A DNA stretch of 64,000 nt from Clusia tigrina (lineage: Eukaryota > Arthropoda > Insecta > Diptera > Clusiidae), in NCBI GenBank assembly GCA_920105625.2, contig OV050031.1:73851995-73915994 (forward strand). The letters run 5' to 3'. Under the pieces are notes generated by a model. The model did not search any database and was not told the DNA's origin. It was given only the letters and a program-made list of their open reading frames with translations. The number at the start of each line of letters is the position of its first letter. Position 1 is the stretch's first letter. Both the position numbers and the translations under genes were made by a program. Positions 39,801-51,757 of the stretch are shown here, piece after piece.

Positions 39801-40640
39801 CAGACCCGCCCAATCGACAGCGGCAATGAGTGAGACGCCTACAGAGACGCTGACAGAGGCTGCGACGCCGAGTGAGACGCCGACTGAGGCAGATAGGGGT
39901 AGATATAGGCATAGAGAAGGCAGCAGACACACCCAATCGACAGCGGCAATGACTGAGACGCCTACAGAGACGCTAACATGGGCTGCGACGCCGACTGAGA
40001 TTCCAATTGAGCCACATAGGTTAAGATATAGGCATAGAGAAGGCAGCAGACCCACCCAATCGACAGCGGCAATGACTGAGACGCCTGCAGAGACGCTGAC
40101 AGAGGTTGCGACGCCCACTGAGGCAGATAAGGGTAGAAATAGGCATGGAGAAGGCAGCAGACCCACCCAATCGACAGCGGCAATGACTGTGACGCCTACA
40201 GAGACGCTGACAGAGGCTGCGACGCCGACTGAGATTCCGATTGAGCCACATAGGGGAAGATATAGGCACAGAGAAGGCAGCAGACCCACCCAATCGACAG
40301 CGGCAATGACTGAGACGCCTACAGAGACGCTGACAGAGGCTGCGACGCCGACTGAGTCGCCGACTGAGGCAGATAGGGGTTGATATAGGCATAGAGAAGG
40401 CAGCAGACCCACCCAATCGACAGCGGCAATGACTGAGACGCCTACAGAGACGCTGACAGAGGCTGCGACGCCGACTGAGTCGCCGACTGAGGCAGATAGG
40501 GGTTGATATAGGCATAGAGAAGGCAGCAGACCCACCCAATCGACAGCGGCAATGACTGAGACGCCTGCAGAGACGCTGACAGAGGTTGCGACGCCGACTG
40601 AGGCAGATAAGGGTAGAAATAGGCATGGAGAAGGCAGCAG
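39801..40640 (+). repeat. 123-bp subfamily domain 1
   Basis: Units with CCCACCC (or CCCGCCC) and GGCAATGACTGAG run here, mostly 123 bp, some 111 bp. A perfect tandem pair is centred at about 40264-40509: GACTGAGTCGCCGACTG recurs at an offset of 123 bp. Frame is kept, so a + strand frame is open from 39826 to 40383 and a - strand frame from 40829 down to 39606. These are properties of the unit length and carry no independent sign of a gene. Confidence 0.9.
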
Positions 40641-41265
40641 CACCAACAAACGACAGCGGCAGCGACTGAGACGCCGACTGAGGCAGATAGGTGTAGATAT
40701 AGGCATAGAGAAGGCAGCAGACCCCCCCAATCGACAGCGACGCCGACTGAAACGCCTACAGAGACGCTGACAGTGGCTGCGATGCCGACTGAGACGCCAA
40801 CTGAGGCAGATAGGGGTAGATATAGGCATAGAGTAGTCAGCAGACCTCTCGATCGACAGCGGCAGCGACTGAGATGCCTACAGATACGCTGATAGAATCT
40901 GCGACACTGACTGAGACGCCAACTGAGGCAGATAGGGATGGATATAGGCACAGAGTAGGCAGCAGACCTCTCGATCGGCAGCGGCAGCGGCTGAAATGCC
41001 TACAGATACGCTGATAGAGGCTGCCACACCGACTGAGACGCCGACAGAAGCAGATAGGGATAGATATTGGCATAGAGAAGGCAGCAGACCCCCCAATAAA
41101 CAGCGGCAGCGACTGAGACACTTACAGAGACGCTGACAGAGGCTGCGACGCCGACTGAGGCAGATAGGGGTAGATATAGGGGTAGACATAGGCATAGAGA
41201 AGGCTGCAGACCCCCCAATCGACAGCGGCAACGACTGAGACGAATACAGAGACACTGACAGAGGC
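40641..41265 (+). repeat. Mixed monomers with 12-bp duplication in the GATAGGGG block
   Basis: Ordinary units link two 123-bp domains. At 41167-41190 the element GGGGTAGATATA is followed directly by GGGGTAGACATA, a 12-bp duplication in the part of the unit that is normally single-copy. The unit at about 40650-40690 lacks part of the 12-mer section (GCGACTGAGACGCCGACTGA). Confidence 0.88.
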
Positions 41266-41835
41266 TGTGACGCCGACTGAGATTCCGATTGAGCCACATA
41301 GGGGAAGTAATAGGCATAGAGAAGGCAGCAGACCCACCCAATCGACAGCGGCAATGACTGAGACGCCTGCAGAGATGCTGACAGAGGTTGCGACGCCCAC
41401 TGAGGCAGATAAGGGTAGAAGTAGGCATGGAGAAGGCAGCAGACCCACCCAATCGACAGCGGGAATGACTGAGACGCCTACAGAGACGCTGACAGAGGCT
41501 GCGACGCCTTCTGAGATTCCGATTGAGCCACATAGGGGAAGATATAGGCACAGAGAAGGCAGCATACCCACCCAATCGACAGCGGCAATGACTGAGACGC
41601 CTACTGAGACGCTGACAGAGGCTGCGACGCCGACTGAGACGCCGACTGAGGCAGATAGGGGTAGATATAGGCATAGAGAAGGCAGCAGACCCACCCAATC
41701 GACAGCGGCAATGACTGAGACGCCTACAGAGACGCTGACAGAGGCTGCGACGCCGACTGAGACGCCGACTGAGGCAGATAGGGGTAGATATAGGCATAGA
41801 GAAGCCAGCAGACCCACCCAATCGACAGCGGCAAT

Positions 41836-41946
41836 GACTGAGACGCCTGCAGAGACGCTGACAGAGGTTGCGACGCCGACTGAGGCAGATAAGGGTAGAA
41901 ATAGGCATGGAGAAGGCAGCAGACCCACCCAATCGACAGCGGCAAT
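41836..41946 (+). repeat. Representative 111-bp (minus one 12-mer) monomer
   Basis: Measured GACTGAG to GACTGAG this unit is 111 bp, one 12-bp GAGACGCCGACT step shorter than the 123-bp form. It has the linked variants GAGGTTGCGACG, GCAGATAAGGGTAGAAATAGG and CATGGAG. The same linked set recurs at about 41356, 42316, 48300, 51530, 52000, 62660 and 63150, so it is a stable subfamily and not a random deletion. Confidence 0.9.
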
Positions 41947-42069
41947 GACTGAGACGCCTACAGAGACGCTGACAGAGGCTGCGACGCCGACTGAGATTCC
42001 GATTGAGCCACATAGGGGAAGATATAGGCACAGAGAAGGCAGCAGACCCACCCAATCGACAGCGGCAAT

Positions 42070-42192
42070 GACTGAGACGCATACAGAGACGCTGACAGAG
42101 GCTGCGACGCCGACTGAGACGCCGACTGAGGCAGATAGGGGTAGATATAGGCATAGAGAAGGCAGCAGACCCACCCAATCGACAGCGGCAAT
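42070..42192 (+). repeat. Representative 123-bp frame-preserving monomer
   Basis: This unit is 123 bp because the C-tract is replaced by CCCACCC (one base longer). It also carries GGCAATGACTGAG in place of GGCAGCGACTGAG. A length divisible by three keeps one frame open from unit to unit. On the + strand it reads as a 41-residue Thr/Glu/Pro-rich repeat (TETPTETLTEAATPTETPTE, then ADRGRYRHREGSRPTQSTAA). The ATG is created by the CAGCGAC to CAATGAC change and recurs in every unit, so it is not evidence of a start codon. Confidence 0.93.
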
Positions 42193-45100
42193 GACTGAGA
42201 CGCCTGCAGATACGCTGACAGAGGCTGCGACGCCGACTGAGACGCCGACTGAGGCAGATAGGGGTAGATATAGGCAAAGAGAAGGCAGCAGACCCACCCA
42301 ATCGACAGCGGCAATGACTGAGACGCCTGCAGAGACGCTGACAGAGGTTGCGACGCCGACTGAGGCAGATAAGGGTAGAAATAGGCATGTAGAAGGCAGC
42401 AGATCCACCCAATCGACAGCGGCAATGACTGAGACGCCTACAGAGACGCTGACAGAGGCTGCGACGCCGACTGAGATTCCGATTGAGCCACATAGGGGAA
42501 GATATAGGCACAGAGAAGGCAGCAGACCCATCCAATCGACAGCGGCAATGACTGAGACGCATACAGAGACGCTGACAGAGGCTGCGACGCCGACTGAGAC
42601 GCCGACTGAGGCAGATAGGGGTAGATATAGGCATAGAGTAGGCAGAAGACCTCTCGATCGAAAGCGGCAGCGACTGAGACGCCTGCAGAGACGCTGACAG
42701 AGGTTGCGACGCCGCCTGTGGCAGATAGGGGTAGTTATATTCATAGAGAAGGCAGCAGACCCCCTCAATCAACATCGGCAGCGACTGAGATGCCTACAGA
42801 GACGCTGACAGAGGCTGCGACGCCGACTGAGACGCCGACTGAGGCAGATAGGGGTAGATATAGGCATAGAGAAGACAGCAGACCCCCCAATCGACAGCGG
42901 CAATGACTGAGACGCCTACAGAGACGCTGACAGAGGCTGCGACGCCGACTGAGAAACCGATTGAGGCAGATAGGGGTAGATATAGGCACAGAGTAGGCAG
43001 CAGACCTCCCCAATCGACAGCGGCAGCGACTGAGACGCCTGCAGAGACGCTGACAGAGGTTGCGACGTCGTCTGAGGCAGATAGGGGTAGATATAGGCAC
43101 AGAGTAGGCAGCAGACCTCCCCAATCGACAGCGGCAGCGACTGAGATGCCTACAGAGACGCTGACAGAGGCTGCGACACCGACTGAGACGCCGACTGAGG
43201 TAGATAGGGGTAGATATAGGCATAGAGAAGGCAGCGCGCCCACACAATCGACAGCGGCAACGATTGAGGCGCCTACAGAGACGCTAACAGAGGCTGAGAA
43301 GCCGACTGAGACGCCGACTGAGGCAGATAGGGGTAGATATAGGCATAGAGTAGGCAGCAGACCTCTCGATCGAAAGCGGCAGCGACTGAGATGCCTACAG
43401 AGACGCTGATAGAGGCTGCGACACCGACTGAGACGCCGACTGAGGCAGATACGGGTAGATATAGGCATAGAGAAGGTAGCAGCACCAACAAACGACAGCG
43501 GCAGCGACTGAGACGCCTACAGAGACGCTGACAGAGGCCGCGACGCCGACTGAGGCAGATAGGGGTAGATATAGGCATAGAGAAGGCAGCAGTCCTCCCC
43601 AATCAACAGCGGCAGCGACTGAGACACCTACAGAGACGCTGACAGAGGCGGCGACGCCGACTGAGACGCCGACTGAGGCAGATAGGTGTAGATATAGGCA
43701 TAGAGAAGGCAGCAGACCCCCCCAATCGATAGCGACGCCGACTGAGACGCCGACAGAGACGCTGACAGAGGCTGTGACAACGTCTGAGACGCCGACTGAG
43801 GCAGATAGGGGTCGATATAGGCATAGATAAGGCAGCAGACCCACTCAATTAACAGCGGCTGCGACTGAGATGCATACAGAGCCGCTAACAGAGGCTGCGA
43901 CGCCGACTGAGACGCCGACTGAGGCAGATAGAGGTAGATATAGGCATCGAGAAGGCAGCAGACCCCCCAATCGATAGCGGCAGCGACTGAGACGCCTACA
44001 GAGACGTTGACAGAGGCTGTGACGCCGTCTGAGGCGCCGACTGAGGCAGATACGGGTAGATATTGGCATAGAGAAGGTAGCAGAACCAACAAACGACAGC
44101 AGCAGCGACTGAGACGCCTACAGAGACGCTGATAGAGGCCGCGACACCGACTGAGAAACCGACTGAGGCAGATAAGGGTAGATATAGACATAGACAAGGC
44201 AGCAGACCCCCGCGATCGACAGCTGCAGCGACGGAGATGCCTACAGAGACGCTGACAGAGGCTGCGACATCGACTGAGAATCCGACTGAGGCAGATAGGG
44301 GTAGGTATAGGCATAGAGAAAGCAGCACGCCCCCCAATCGACAGCGGCAGCGATTGAGACGCCTACAGAGACGCTGACAGAGGCTGCGACGCCGACTGAG
44401 AAACCGATTGAGGCAGATAGGGGTAGATATAGGCACAGAGAAGGCAGCAGACCTCCCCAATCCACAGCGGCAGCGACTGAGACGCCTGCAGAGGCGCTGA
44501 CAGAGGTTGCGACGCCGTCTGAGGCAGATAAGGGTAGATATAGGCATGGAGAAGGCAGCAGACCCCCCAATCAACAGCGGCAGCGACTGGGACACTTACA
44601 GAGACGCTGACAGAGGCTGCGACGCCGACTGAGACGCCAACTGAGGCAGATAGGGGTAGATATAGGCATAGAGTAGTCAGCAGACCAATCGATCGACAGC
44701 GGCAGCGACTGAGACACCTACAGAGACGCTGACAGAGGCCGCGACGCCGACTGAGGCAGATAGGGGTAGATATAGGCACAGAGAAGGCAGCAGACCTCCC
44801 CAACCGACAGCGGCAGCGCCTGAGACGCCTACAGAGACGCTGACAGAGGCTGCGACGGTGACAAAAATGCCGACTGAAGCAGGTAGGGATAGATATAGGC
44901 ATAGAGAAGGCAGCAGACCCCCCCAATCGACAGCGGCGGCGACTGAGACGCCTACAGAGACGCTGATAGAGGCTGCGACAACGAATGAGACGCCGACTGA
45001 GGGAGATAGGGGTAGATATAGGCATAGAGACGGCAGCAGACCCACTCAATTAACAGCGGCAGCGACTGCGATGCCTACAGAGCGGCTGACAGAGGCTGCG

Positions 45101-45540
45101 ACGCCGACTGAGACGCCGACTGAGGCAGATAGGGATAGATAGAGGCATAGAGAAGGCAGAACGCCCCCAAATCGACAGCGGCAGCGATTGAGACGCCTAC
45201 AGAGACGCTGACAGAGGCTGCGACGCCGACTGAGACGCCGACTGAGGCAGATAGGTGTAGATATATTCATAGAGAAGGCTGCAGACCCCCCAATCGACAG
45301 CGGCAGCGACTTAGACGCCTGCAGAGACGCTGACAGAGGTTGCGACGCCGCCTGAGACGCCGACTGAGGCAGATAGGTGTAGATATATTCATAGAGAAGG
45401 CTGCAGACCCCCCAATCGACAGCGGCAGCGACTTAGACGCCTGCAGAGACGCTGACAGAGGTTGCGACGCCGCCTGAGGCAGATAGGGGTAGATATATTC
45501 ATAGAGAAGGCAGCAGAACCCCTCAATCAACATCGGCAGC

Positions 45541-45662
45541 GACTGAGATGCCTACAGAGACGCTGACAGAGGCTGCGACGCCGACTGAGACGCCGACTGA
45601 GGCAGATAGGGGTAGATATAGGCATAGAGAAGGCAGCAGACCCCCCAATCGACAGCGGCAAT
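45541..45662 (+). repeat. Representative 122-bp monomer
   Basis: This unit, counted GACTGAG to GACTGAG, is exactly 122 bp and close to the consensus. Positions 1-66 are built from a degenerate 12-mer: GAGACG, CCTACA, GAGACG, CTGACA, GAGGCT, GCGACG, CCGACT, GAGACG, CCGACT and so on. Then come GATAGGGGTAGATATAGG, CATAGAGAAGGCAGCAGA, six C and AATCGACAGCGG. The consensus I derived contains 36 A, 33 C, 41 G and 12 T, and ten CpG. Because 122 = 3x40+2, each further unit changes reading frame. Confidence 0.95.
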
Positions 45663-45873
45663 GACTGAGACGCCTACAGAGACGCTGACAGAGGCTGCGA
45701 CGCCGACTGAGAAATCGATTGAGGCAGATAGGGGTAGATATAGGCACAGAGAAGGCAGCAGACCTCCCCAATCGACAGCGGCAGCGACTGAGACGCCTGC
45801 AGAGACGCTGACAGAGGTTGCGACGCCGTCTGAGGCAGATAAGGGTAGATATAGGCATGGATAAGGCAGCAGA

Positions 45874-45883
45874 CCCCCCCCCC
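45874..45883 (+). repeat. C10 homopolymer tract, then T
   Basis: Ten C followed by TCGATCGACAG at the paralogous site of the third retained block copy. Confidence 0.9.
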
Positions 45884-47934
45884 TCGATCGACAGCGGCAG
45901 CGACTGAGATGCCTACAGAGACGCTGACAGAGGCTGCGACACCGACTGAGACGCCGACTGAGGTAGATAGGGGTAGATATAGGCATAGAGAAGGCAGCGC
46001 GCCCACACAATCGACAGCGGCAACGATTGAGGCGCCTACAGAGACGCTAACAGAGGCTGAGAAGCCGACTGAGACGCCGACTGAGGCAGATAGGGGTAGA
46101 TATAGGCATAGAGTAGGCAGCAGACCTCTCGATCGAAAGCGGCAGCGACTGAGATGCCTACAGAGACGCTGATAGAGGCTGCGACACCGACTGAGACGCC
46201 GACTGAGGCAGATAAGGGTAGATATAGGCATAGACAAGGCAGCAGCCCAACAAACGACAGCGGCAGCGACTGAGACGCCTACAGAGACGCTGACAGAGGC
46301 CGCGACGCCGACTGAGGCAGATAGGGGTAGATATAGGCATAGAGAAGGCAGCAGTGCTCCCCAATCAACAGCGGCAGCGACTGAGACACCTACAGAGACG
46401 CTGACAGAGGCGGCGACGCCGACTGAGACGCCGACTGAGGCAGATAGGTGTAGATATAGGCATAGAGAAGGCAGCAGACCCCCCCAATCGACAGCGACGC
46501 CGACTGAGACGCCTACAGAGACGCTGACAGAGGCTGTGACAACGTCTGAGACGCCGACTGAGGCAGATAGGGGTCGATATAGGCATAGAGAAGGCAGCAG
46601 ACCCACTCAATCGACAGCGGCAACGATTGAGGCGCCTACAGAGACGCTAACAGAGGCTGAGAAGCCGACTGAGACGCCGACTGAGGCAGATAGGGGTCGA
46701 TATAGTCATAGAGAAGGCAGCAGACCCACTCAATCGATAGCGGCAGCGACTGAGACGCCTACAGAGACGTTGACAGAGGCTGTGACGCCGTCTGAGGCGC
46801 CGACTGAGGCAGATACGGGTAGATATTGGCATAGAGAAGGTAGCAGAACCAACAAACGACAGCAGCAGCGACTGAGACGCCTACAGAGACGCTGATAGAG
46901 GCCCCGACACCGACTGAGAAACCGACTGAGGCAGATAAGGGTAGATATAGGCATAGACAAGGCAGCAGCCCACGCGATCGACAGCTGCAGCTACGGAGAT
47001 GCCTACAGAGACGCTGACAGAGGCTGCGACATCGACTGAGAATCCGACTGAGGCAGATAGGGGTAGGTATAGGCATAGAGAAAGCAGCACGCCCCCCAAT
47101 CGACAGCGGCAGCGATTGAGATGCCTACAGAGACGCTGACAGAGGCTGCGACGCCGACTGAGACGCCAACTGAGACAGATAGGAGTAGATATAGGCATAG
47201 AGAAGGCTGCAGACCCCCCAATCAACAGCGGCAGCGTCTGAGATACCTACAGAGACGCTGACAGAGGCTGCGACGCCGACTGATGCAGATAGGGGTAGAT
47301 ATAGGCATAGAGAAGGCATCAGACCTACCAATCAACAGTGGCAGCGACTGGGACACTTACAGAGACGTTGACAGAGGCTGCGACACCGACTGAGATGCCG
47401 ACTGAGGCAGATAGGTGTAGATATAGGCATAGAGAAGGCAGCAGACCCCCAATCGACAGCGACGCCGACTGAGACGCCTACAGAGACGCTGACAGAGGCT
47501 GCGACGCCGACTGAGACGCCAACTGAGGCAGATAGGGGTAGATATAGGCATAGAGTAGTTAGCAGACCTCTCGATCGACAGCGGCAGCGACTGAGATGCC
47601 TACAGATACGCTGATAGAGGCTGCGACACCGACTGAGACGCCAACTGAGGCAGATAGGGATAGATATAGGCATAGAGTAGGCAGCAGACCTCTCGATCGA
47701 CAGCGGCAGCGGCTGAGATGCCTACAGATACGCTGATAGAGGCTGTCACACCGACTGAGACGCCGACAGAAGCAGATAGGGATAGATATTTTCATAGAGA
47801 AGGCAGCAGACCCCCCAATCAACAGCGGCAGCGACTGAGACACCTACAGAGACGCTGACAGAGGCTGCGACGCCGTCTGAGGCAGATAGGTGTAGATATA
47901 GGCATAGAGAAGGCTGCAGACCCCCCAATCGACA

Positions 47935-48530
47935 GCGGCAATGACTGAGACGCCTGCAGAGATGCTGACAGAGGTTGCGACGCCGACTGAGGCAGATAAG
48001 GGTAGAAATAGGCATGGAGAAGGCAGCAGACCCACCCAATCGACAGCGGCAATGACTGAGACGCCTACAGAGACGCTGACAGAGGCTGCGACGCCTTCTG
48101 AGATTTCGATTGAGCCACATAGGGGAAGATATAGGCACAGAGAAGGCAGCATACCCAACCAATCGACAGCGGCAATGACTGAGACGCCTACTGAGACGCT
48201 GACAGAGGCTGCGACGCCGACTGAGACGCCGACTGAGGCAGATAGGGGTAGATATAGGCATAGAGAAGGCAGCAGACCCACCCAATCGACAGCGGCAATG
48301 ACTGAGACGCCTGCAGAGACGCTGACAGAGGTTGCGACGCCGACTGAGGCAGATAAGGGTAGAAATAGGCATGGAGAAGGCAGCAGACCCACCCAATCGA
48401 CAGCGGCAATGACTGAGACGCCTACAGAGACGCTGACAGAGGCTGCGACGCCGACTGAGATTCCGATTGAGCCACATAGGGGAAGATATAGGCACAGAGA
48501 AGGCAGCAGACCCACCCAATCGACAGCGGC
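47935..48530 (+). repeat. 123/111-bp subfamily domain 3
   Basis: Five frame-preserving units with CCCACCC or CCCAACC and GGCAATGACTGAG. The + frame is open from 47941 to 48612. The domain ends where GGCAATGACTG reverts to GGCAGCGACTG at about 48528. Confidence 0.9.
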
Positions 48531-48621
48531 AGCGACTGAGACGCCTGCAGAGACGCTGACAGAGGTTGCGACGCCGTCTGAGGCAGATAAGGGTAGATAT
48601 AGGCATGGATAAGGCAGCAGA

Positions 48622-48630
48622 CCCCCCCCC
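48622..48630 (+). repeat. C9 homopolymer tract, then T
   Basis: Nine C followed by TCGATCGACAG. The shared T with 45884 groups these two block copies together. Confidence 0.9.
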
Positions 48631-48760
48631 TCGATCGACAGCGGCAGCGACTGAGATGCCTACAGAGACGCTGACAGAGGCTGCGACACCGACTGAGACG
48701 CCGACTGAGGTAGATAGGGGTAGATATAGGCATAGAGAAGGCAGCGCGCCCACACAATCG

Positions 48761-49962
48761 ACAGCTTCAACGATTGAGGCGCCTACAGAGACGCTAACAG
48801 AGGCTGAGAAGCCGACTGAGACGCCGACTGAGGCAGATAGGGGTAGATATAGGCATAGAGTAGGCAGCAGACCTCTCGATCGAAAGCGGCAGCGACTGAG
48901 ATGCCTACAGAGACGCTGATAGAGGCTGCGACACCGACTGAGACGCCGACTGAGGCAGATAAGGGTAGATATAGGCATAGAGAAGGTAGCAGCACCAACA
49001 AACGACAGCGGCAGCGACTGAGACGCCTACAGAGACGCTGACAGAGGCCGCGACGCCGACTGAGGCAGATAGGGGTAGATATAGGCATAGAGAAGGCAGC
49101 AGTGCTCCCCAATCAACAGCGGCAGCGACTGAGACACCTACAGAGACGCTGACAGAGGCGGCGACGCCGACTGAGACGCCGACTGAGGCAGATAGGTGTA
49201 GATATAGGCATAGAGAAGGCAGCAGACCCCCCCAATCGACAGCGACGCCGACTGAGACGCCTACAGAGACGCTGACAGAGGCTGTGACAACGTCTGAGAC
49301 GCCGACTGAGGCAGATAGGGGTCGATATAGGCATAGAGAAGGCAGCAGACCCACTCAATCGACAGCGGCAACGATTGAGGCGCCTACAGAGACGCTAACA
49401 GAGGCTGAGAAGCCGACTGAGACGCCGACTGAGGCAGATAGGGGTAGATATAGGCATAGAGTAGGCAGCAGACCTCTCGATCGAAAGCGGCAGCGACTGA
49501 GATGCCTACAGAGACGCTGATAGAGGCTGCGACACCGACTGAGACGCCGACTGAGGCAGATAAGGGTAGGTATAGGCATAGAGAAGGTAGCAGCACCAAC
49601 AAACGACAGCGGCAGCGACTGAGACGCCTACAGAGACGCTGACAGAGGCCGCGACGCCGACTGAGGCAGATAGGGGTAGATATAGGCATAGAGAAGGCAG
49701 CAGTGCTCCCCAATCAACAGCGGCAGCGACTGAGACACCTACAGAGACGCTGACAGAGGCGGCGACGCCGACTGAGATGCCGACTGAGGCAGATAGGTGT
49801 AGATATAGGCATAGAGAAGGCAGCAGACCCCCCCAATCGACAGCGACGCCGACTGAGACGCCTACAGAGACGCTGACAGAGGCTGTGACAACGTCTGCGA
49901 CGCCGACTGAGGCAGATAGGGGTCGATATAGGCATAGAGAAGGCAGCAGACCCACTCAATCG
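48761..49962 (+). repeat. 601-bp tandem duplication (two copies)
   Basis: About 48761-49361 and 49362-49962 match with an offset of exactly 601 bp, seen at many points (for example the GAGGCTGAGAAGCC unit and the GTGCTCCCCAATC unit). Each copy has five units. Differences include AGCTTCAACG versus AGCGGCAACG at the left edge and GAGACGCCG versus GAGATGCCG near 49778. Confidence 0.92.
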
Positions 49963-51757
49963 ATAGCGGCAGCGACTGAGAAGCCTACAGAGACGTTGAC
50001 AGAGGCTGTGACGCCGTCTGAGGCGCCGACTGAGGCAGATACGGATAGATATTGGCATAGAGAAGGTAGCAGAACCAACAAACGACAGCAGCAGCGACTG
50101 AGACGCCTACAGAGACGCTGATAGAGGCCTCGACACCGACTGAGAAACCGACTGAGGCAGATAAGGGTAGATATAGGCATAGACAAGGCAGCAGCCCACG
50201 CGATCGACAGCTGCAGCTACGGAGATGCCTACAGAGACGCTGACAGAGGCTGCGACATCGACTGAGAATCCGACTGAGGCAGATAGGGGTAGGTATAGGC
50301 ATAGAGAAAGCAGCACGCCCCCCATTCGACAGCGGCAGCGATTGAGATGCCTACAGAGACGCTGACAGAGGCTGCGACGCCGACTGAGACGCCAACTGAG
50401 GCAGATAGGAGTAGATATAGGCATAGAGAAGGCTGCAGACCCCCCAATCAACAGCGGCAGCGACTGAGATACCTACAGAGACGCTGACAGAGGCTGCGAC
50501 GCCGACTGATGCAGATAGGGGTAGATATAGGCATAGAGAAGGCATCAGACCCCCCAATCAACAGTGGCAGCGACTGGGACACTTACAGAGACGTTGACAG
50601 AGGCTGCGATACCGACTGAGATGCCGACTGAGGCAGATAGGTGTAGATATTGGCATAGAGAAGGCAGCAGACCCCCCAATCGACAGCGACGCCGACTGAG
50701 ACGCCTACAGAGACGCTGACAGAGGCTGCGACGCCGACTGAGACGCCAACTGAGGCAGATAGGGGTAGATATAGGCATAGAGTAGTTAGCAGACCTCTCG
50801 ATCGACAGCGGCAGCGACTGAGATGCCTACAGATACGCTGATAGAGGCTGCGACACCGACTGAGACGCCAACTGAGGCAGATAGGGATAGATATAGGCAT
50901 AGAGTAGGCAGCAGACCTCTCGATCGACAGCGGCAGCGGCTGAGATGCCTACAGATACGCTGATAGAGGCTGTCACACCGACTGAGACGCCGACAGAAGC
51001 AGATAGGGATAGATATTTTCATAGAGAAGGCAGCAGACCCCCCAATCAACAGCGGCAGCGACTGAGACACCTACAGAGACGCTGACAGAGGCTGCGACGC
51101 CGTCTGAGGCAGATAGGTGTAGATATAGGCATAGAGAAGGCTGCAGACCCCCCAATCGACAGCGGCAATGACTGAGACGCCTGCAGAGATGCTGACAGAG
51201 GTTGCGACGCCGACTGAGGCAGATAAGGGTAGAAATAGGCATGGAGAAGGCAGCAGACCCACCCAATCGACAGCGGCAATGACTGAGACGCCTACAGAGA
51301 CGCTGACAGAGGCTGCGACGCCTTCTGAGATTTCGATTGAGCCACATAGGGGAAGATATAGGCACAGAGAAGGCAGCATACCCACCCAATCGACAGCGGC
51401 AATGACTGAGACGCCTACTGAGACGCTGACAGAGGCTGCGACGCCGACTGAGACGCCGACTGAGGCAGATAGGGGTAGATATAGGCATAGAGAAGGCAGC
51501 AGACCCACCCAATCGACAGCGGCAATGACTGAGACGCCTGCAGAGACGCTGACAGAGGTTGCGACGCCGACTGAGGCAGATAAGGGTAGAAATAGGCATG
51601 GAGAAGGCAGCAGACCCACCCAATCGACAGCGGCAATGACTGAGACGCCTACAGAGACGCTGACAGAGGCTGCGACGCCGACTGAGATTCCGATTGAGCC
51701 ACATAGGGGAAGATATAGGCACAGAGAAGGCAGCAGACCCACCCAATCGACAGCGGC
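49922..51757 (+). repeat. 3.23-kb HOR, partial copy 2
   Basis: This follows 46.69-48.53 kb with an offset of 3226-3227 bp for about 1.84 kb. Differences include GGCCCCGACACC (about 46903) versus GGCCTCGACACC, and CATACCCAACC versus CATACCCACCC near 51378. At about 51757 the two diverge: copy 1 leaves the 123-bp domain while this copy continues it. Confidence 0.92.

Larger units (their letters stand above)
41266..42640 (+). repeat. 123/111-bp subfamily domain 2 with 480-bp HOR
   Basis: Four unit types cycle: a 111-bp unit (AAGGGTAGAAATAGG), a 123-bp unit (GATTCCGATTGAGCCACATAGG), and two further 123-bp units. Their sum is 480 bp. TGAGGCAGATAAGGGTAGAA starts at 41401, 41881 and 42361, exactly 480 bp apart. 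Because all lengths are multiples of three, the + strand is open for 476 codons (41267-42697) and the - strand for 591 (42775-41000) and 548 codons (42768-41122). The + product would be a soluble, low-complexity Thr/Glu/Pro-rich repeat with no signal peptide or recognisable domain. I do not call it a gene. Confidence 0.92.
42641..46690 (+). repeat. Block copies paralogous to 35.7-38.4 kb
   Basis: The section 42.7-44.35 kb follows 35.7-37.3 kb with an offset of 7043, then 7037 bp, and 44.36-45.3 kb follows 37.4-38.4 kb with an offset of 6915 (one 122-bp unit fewer). Section 45.5-46.6 kb is a further copy of the GCGCGC block. Two near-identical units with GGTGTAGATATATTCATAG and GGCTGCAGACC are adjacent at about 45230-45460. 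One paralogous long C-tract is missing near 43120, replaced by a CCTCCCC unit. Confidence 0.9.
46691..49921 (+). repeat. 3.23-kb HOR, copy 1
   Basis: This runs from the CAATCGATAGCGG unit (46731) to the start of its second occurrence (49957), an offset of 3226 bp, rising to 3227 bp after about 47450. It contains ACCAACAAACGAC, CTCTCGATCG and CCGACAGAAGCAG units, then a 123-bp domain (47.94-48.53 kb), then a GCGCGC block, then a 601-bp duplication. Confidence 0.9.

Noticed and set aside
41000..42775. Long - strand ORFs (591, 548 codons) and a 476-codon + ORF as genes
   Set aside because: They overlap in several frames and on both strands, begin at an ATG or CAT present in every unit, and owe their length to 123/111-bp units. 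No start context, domain, signal peptide or unique sequence supports coding.
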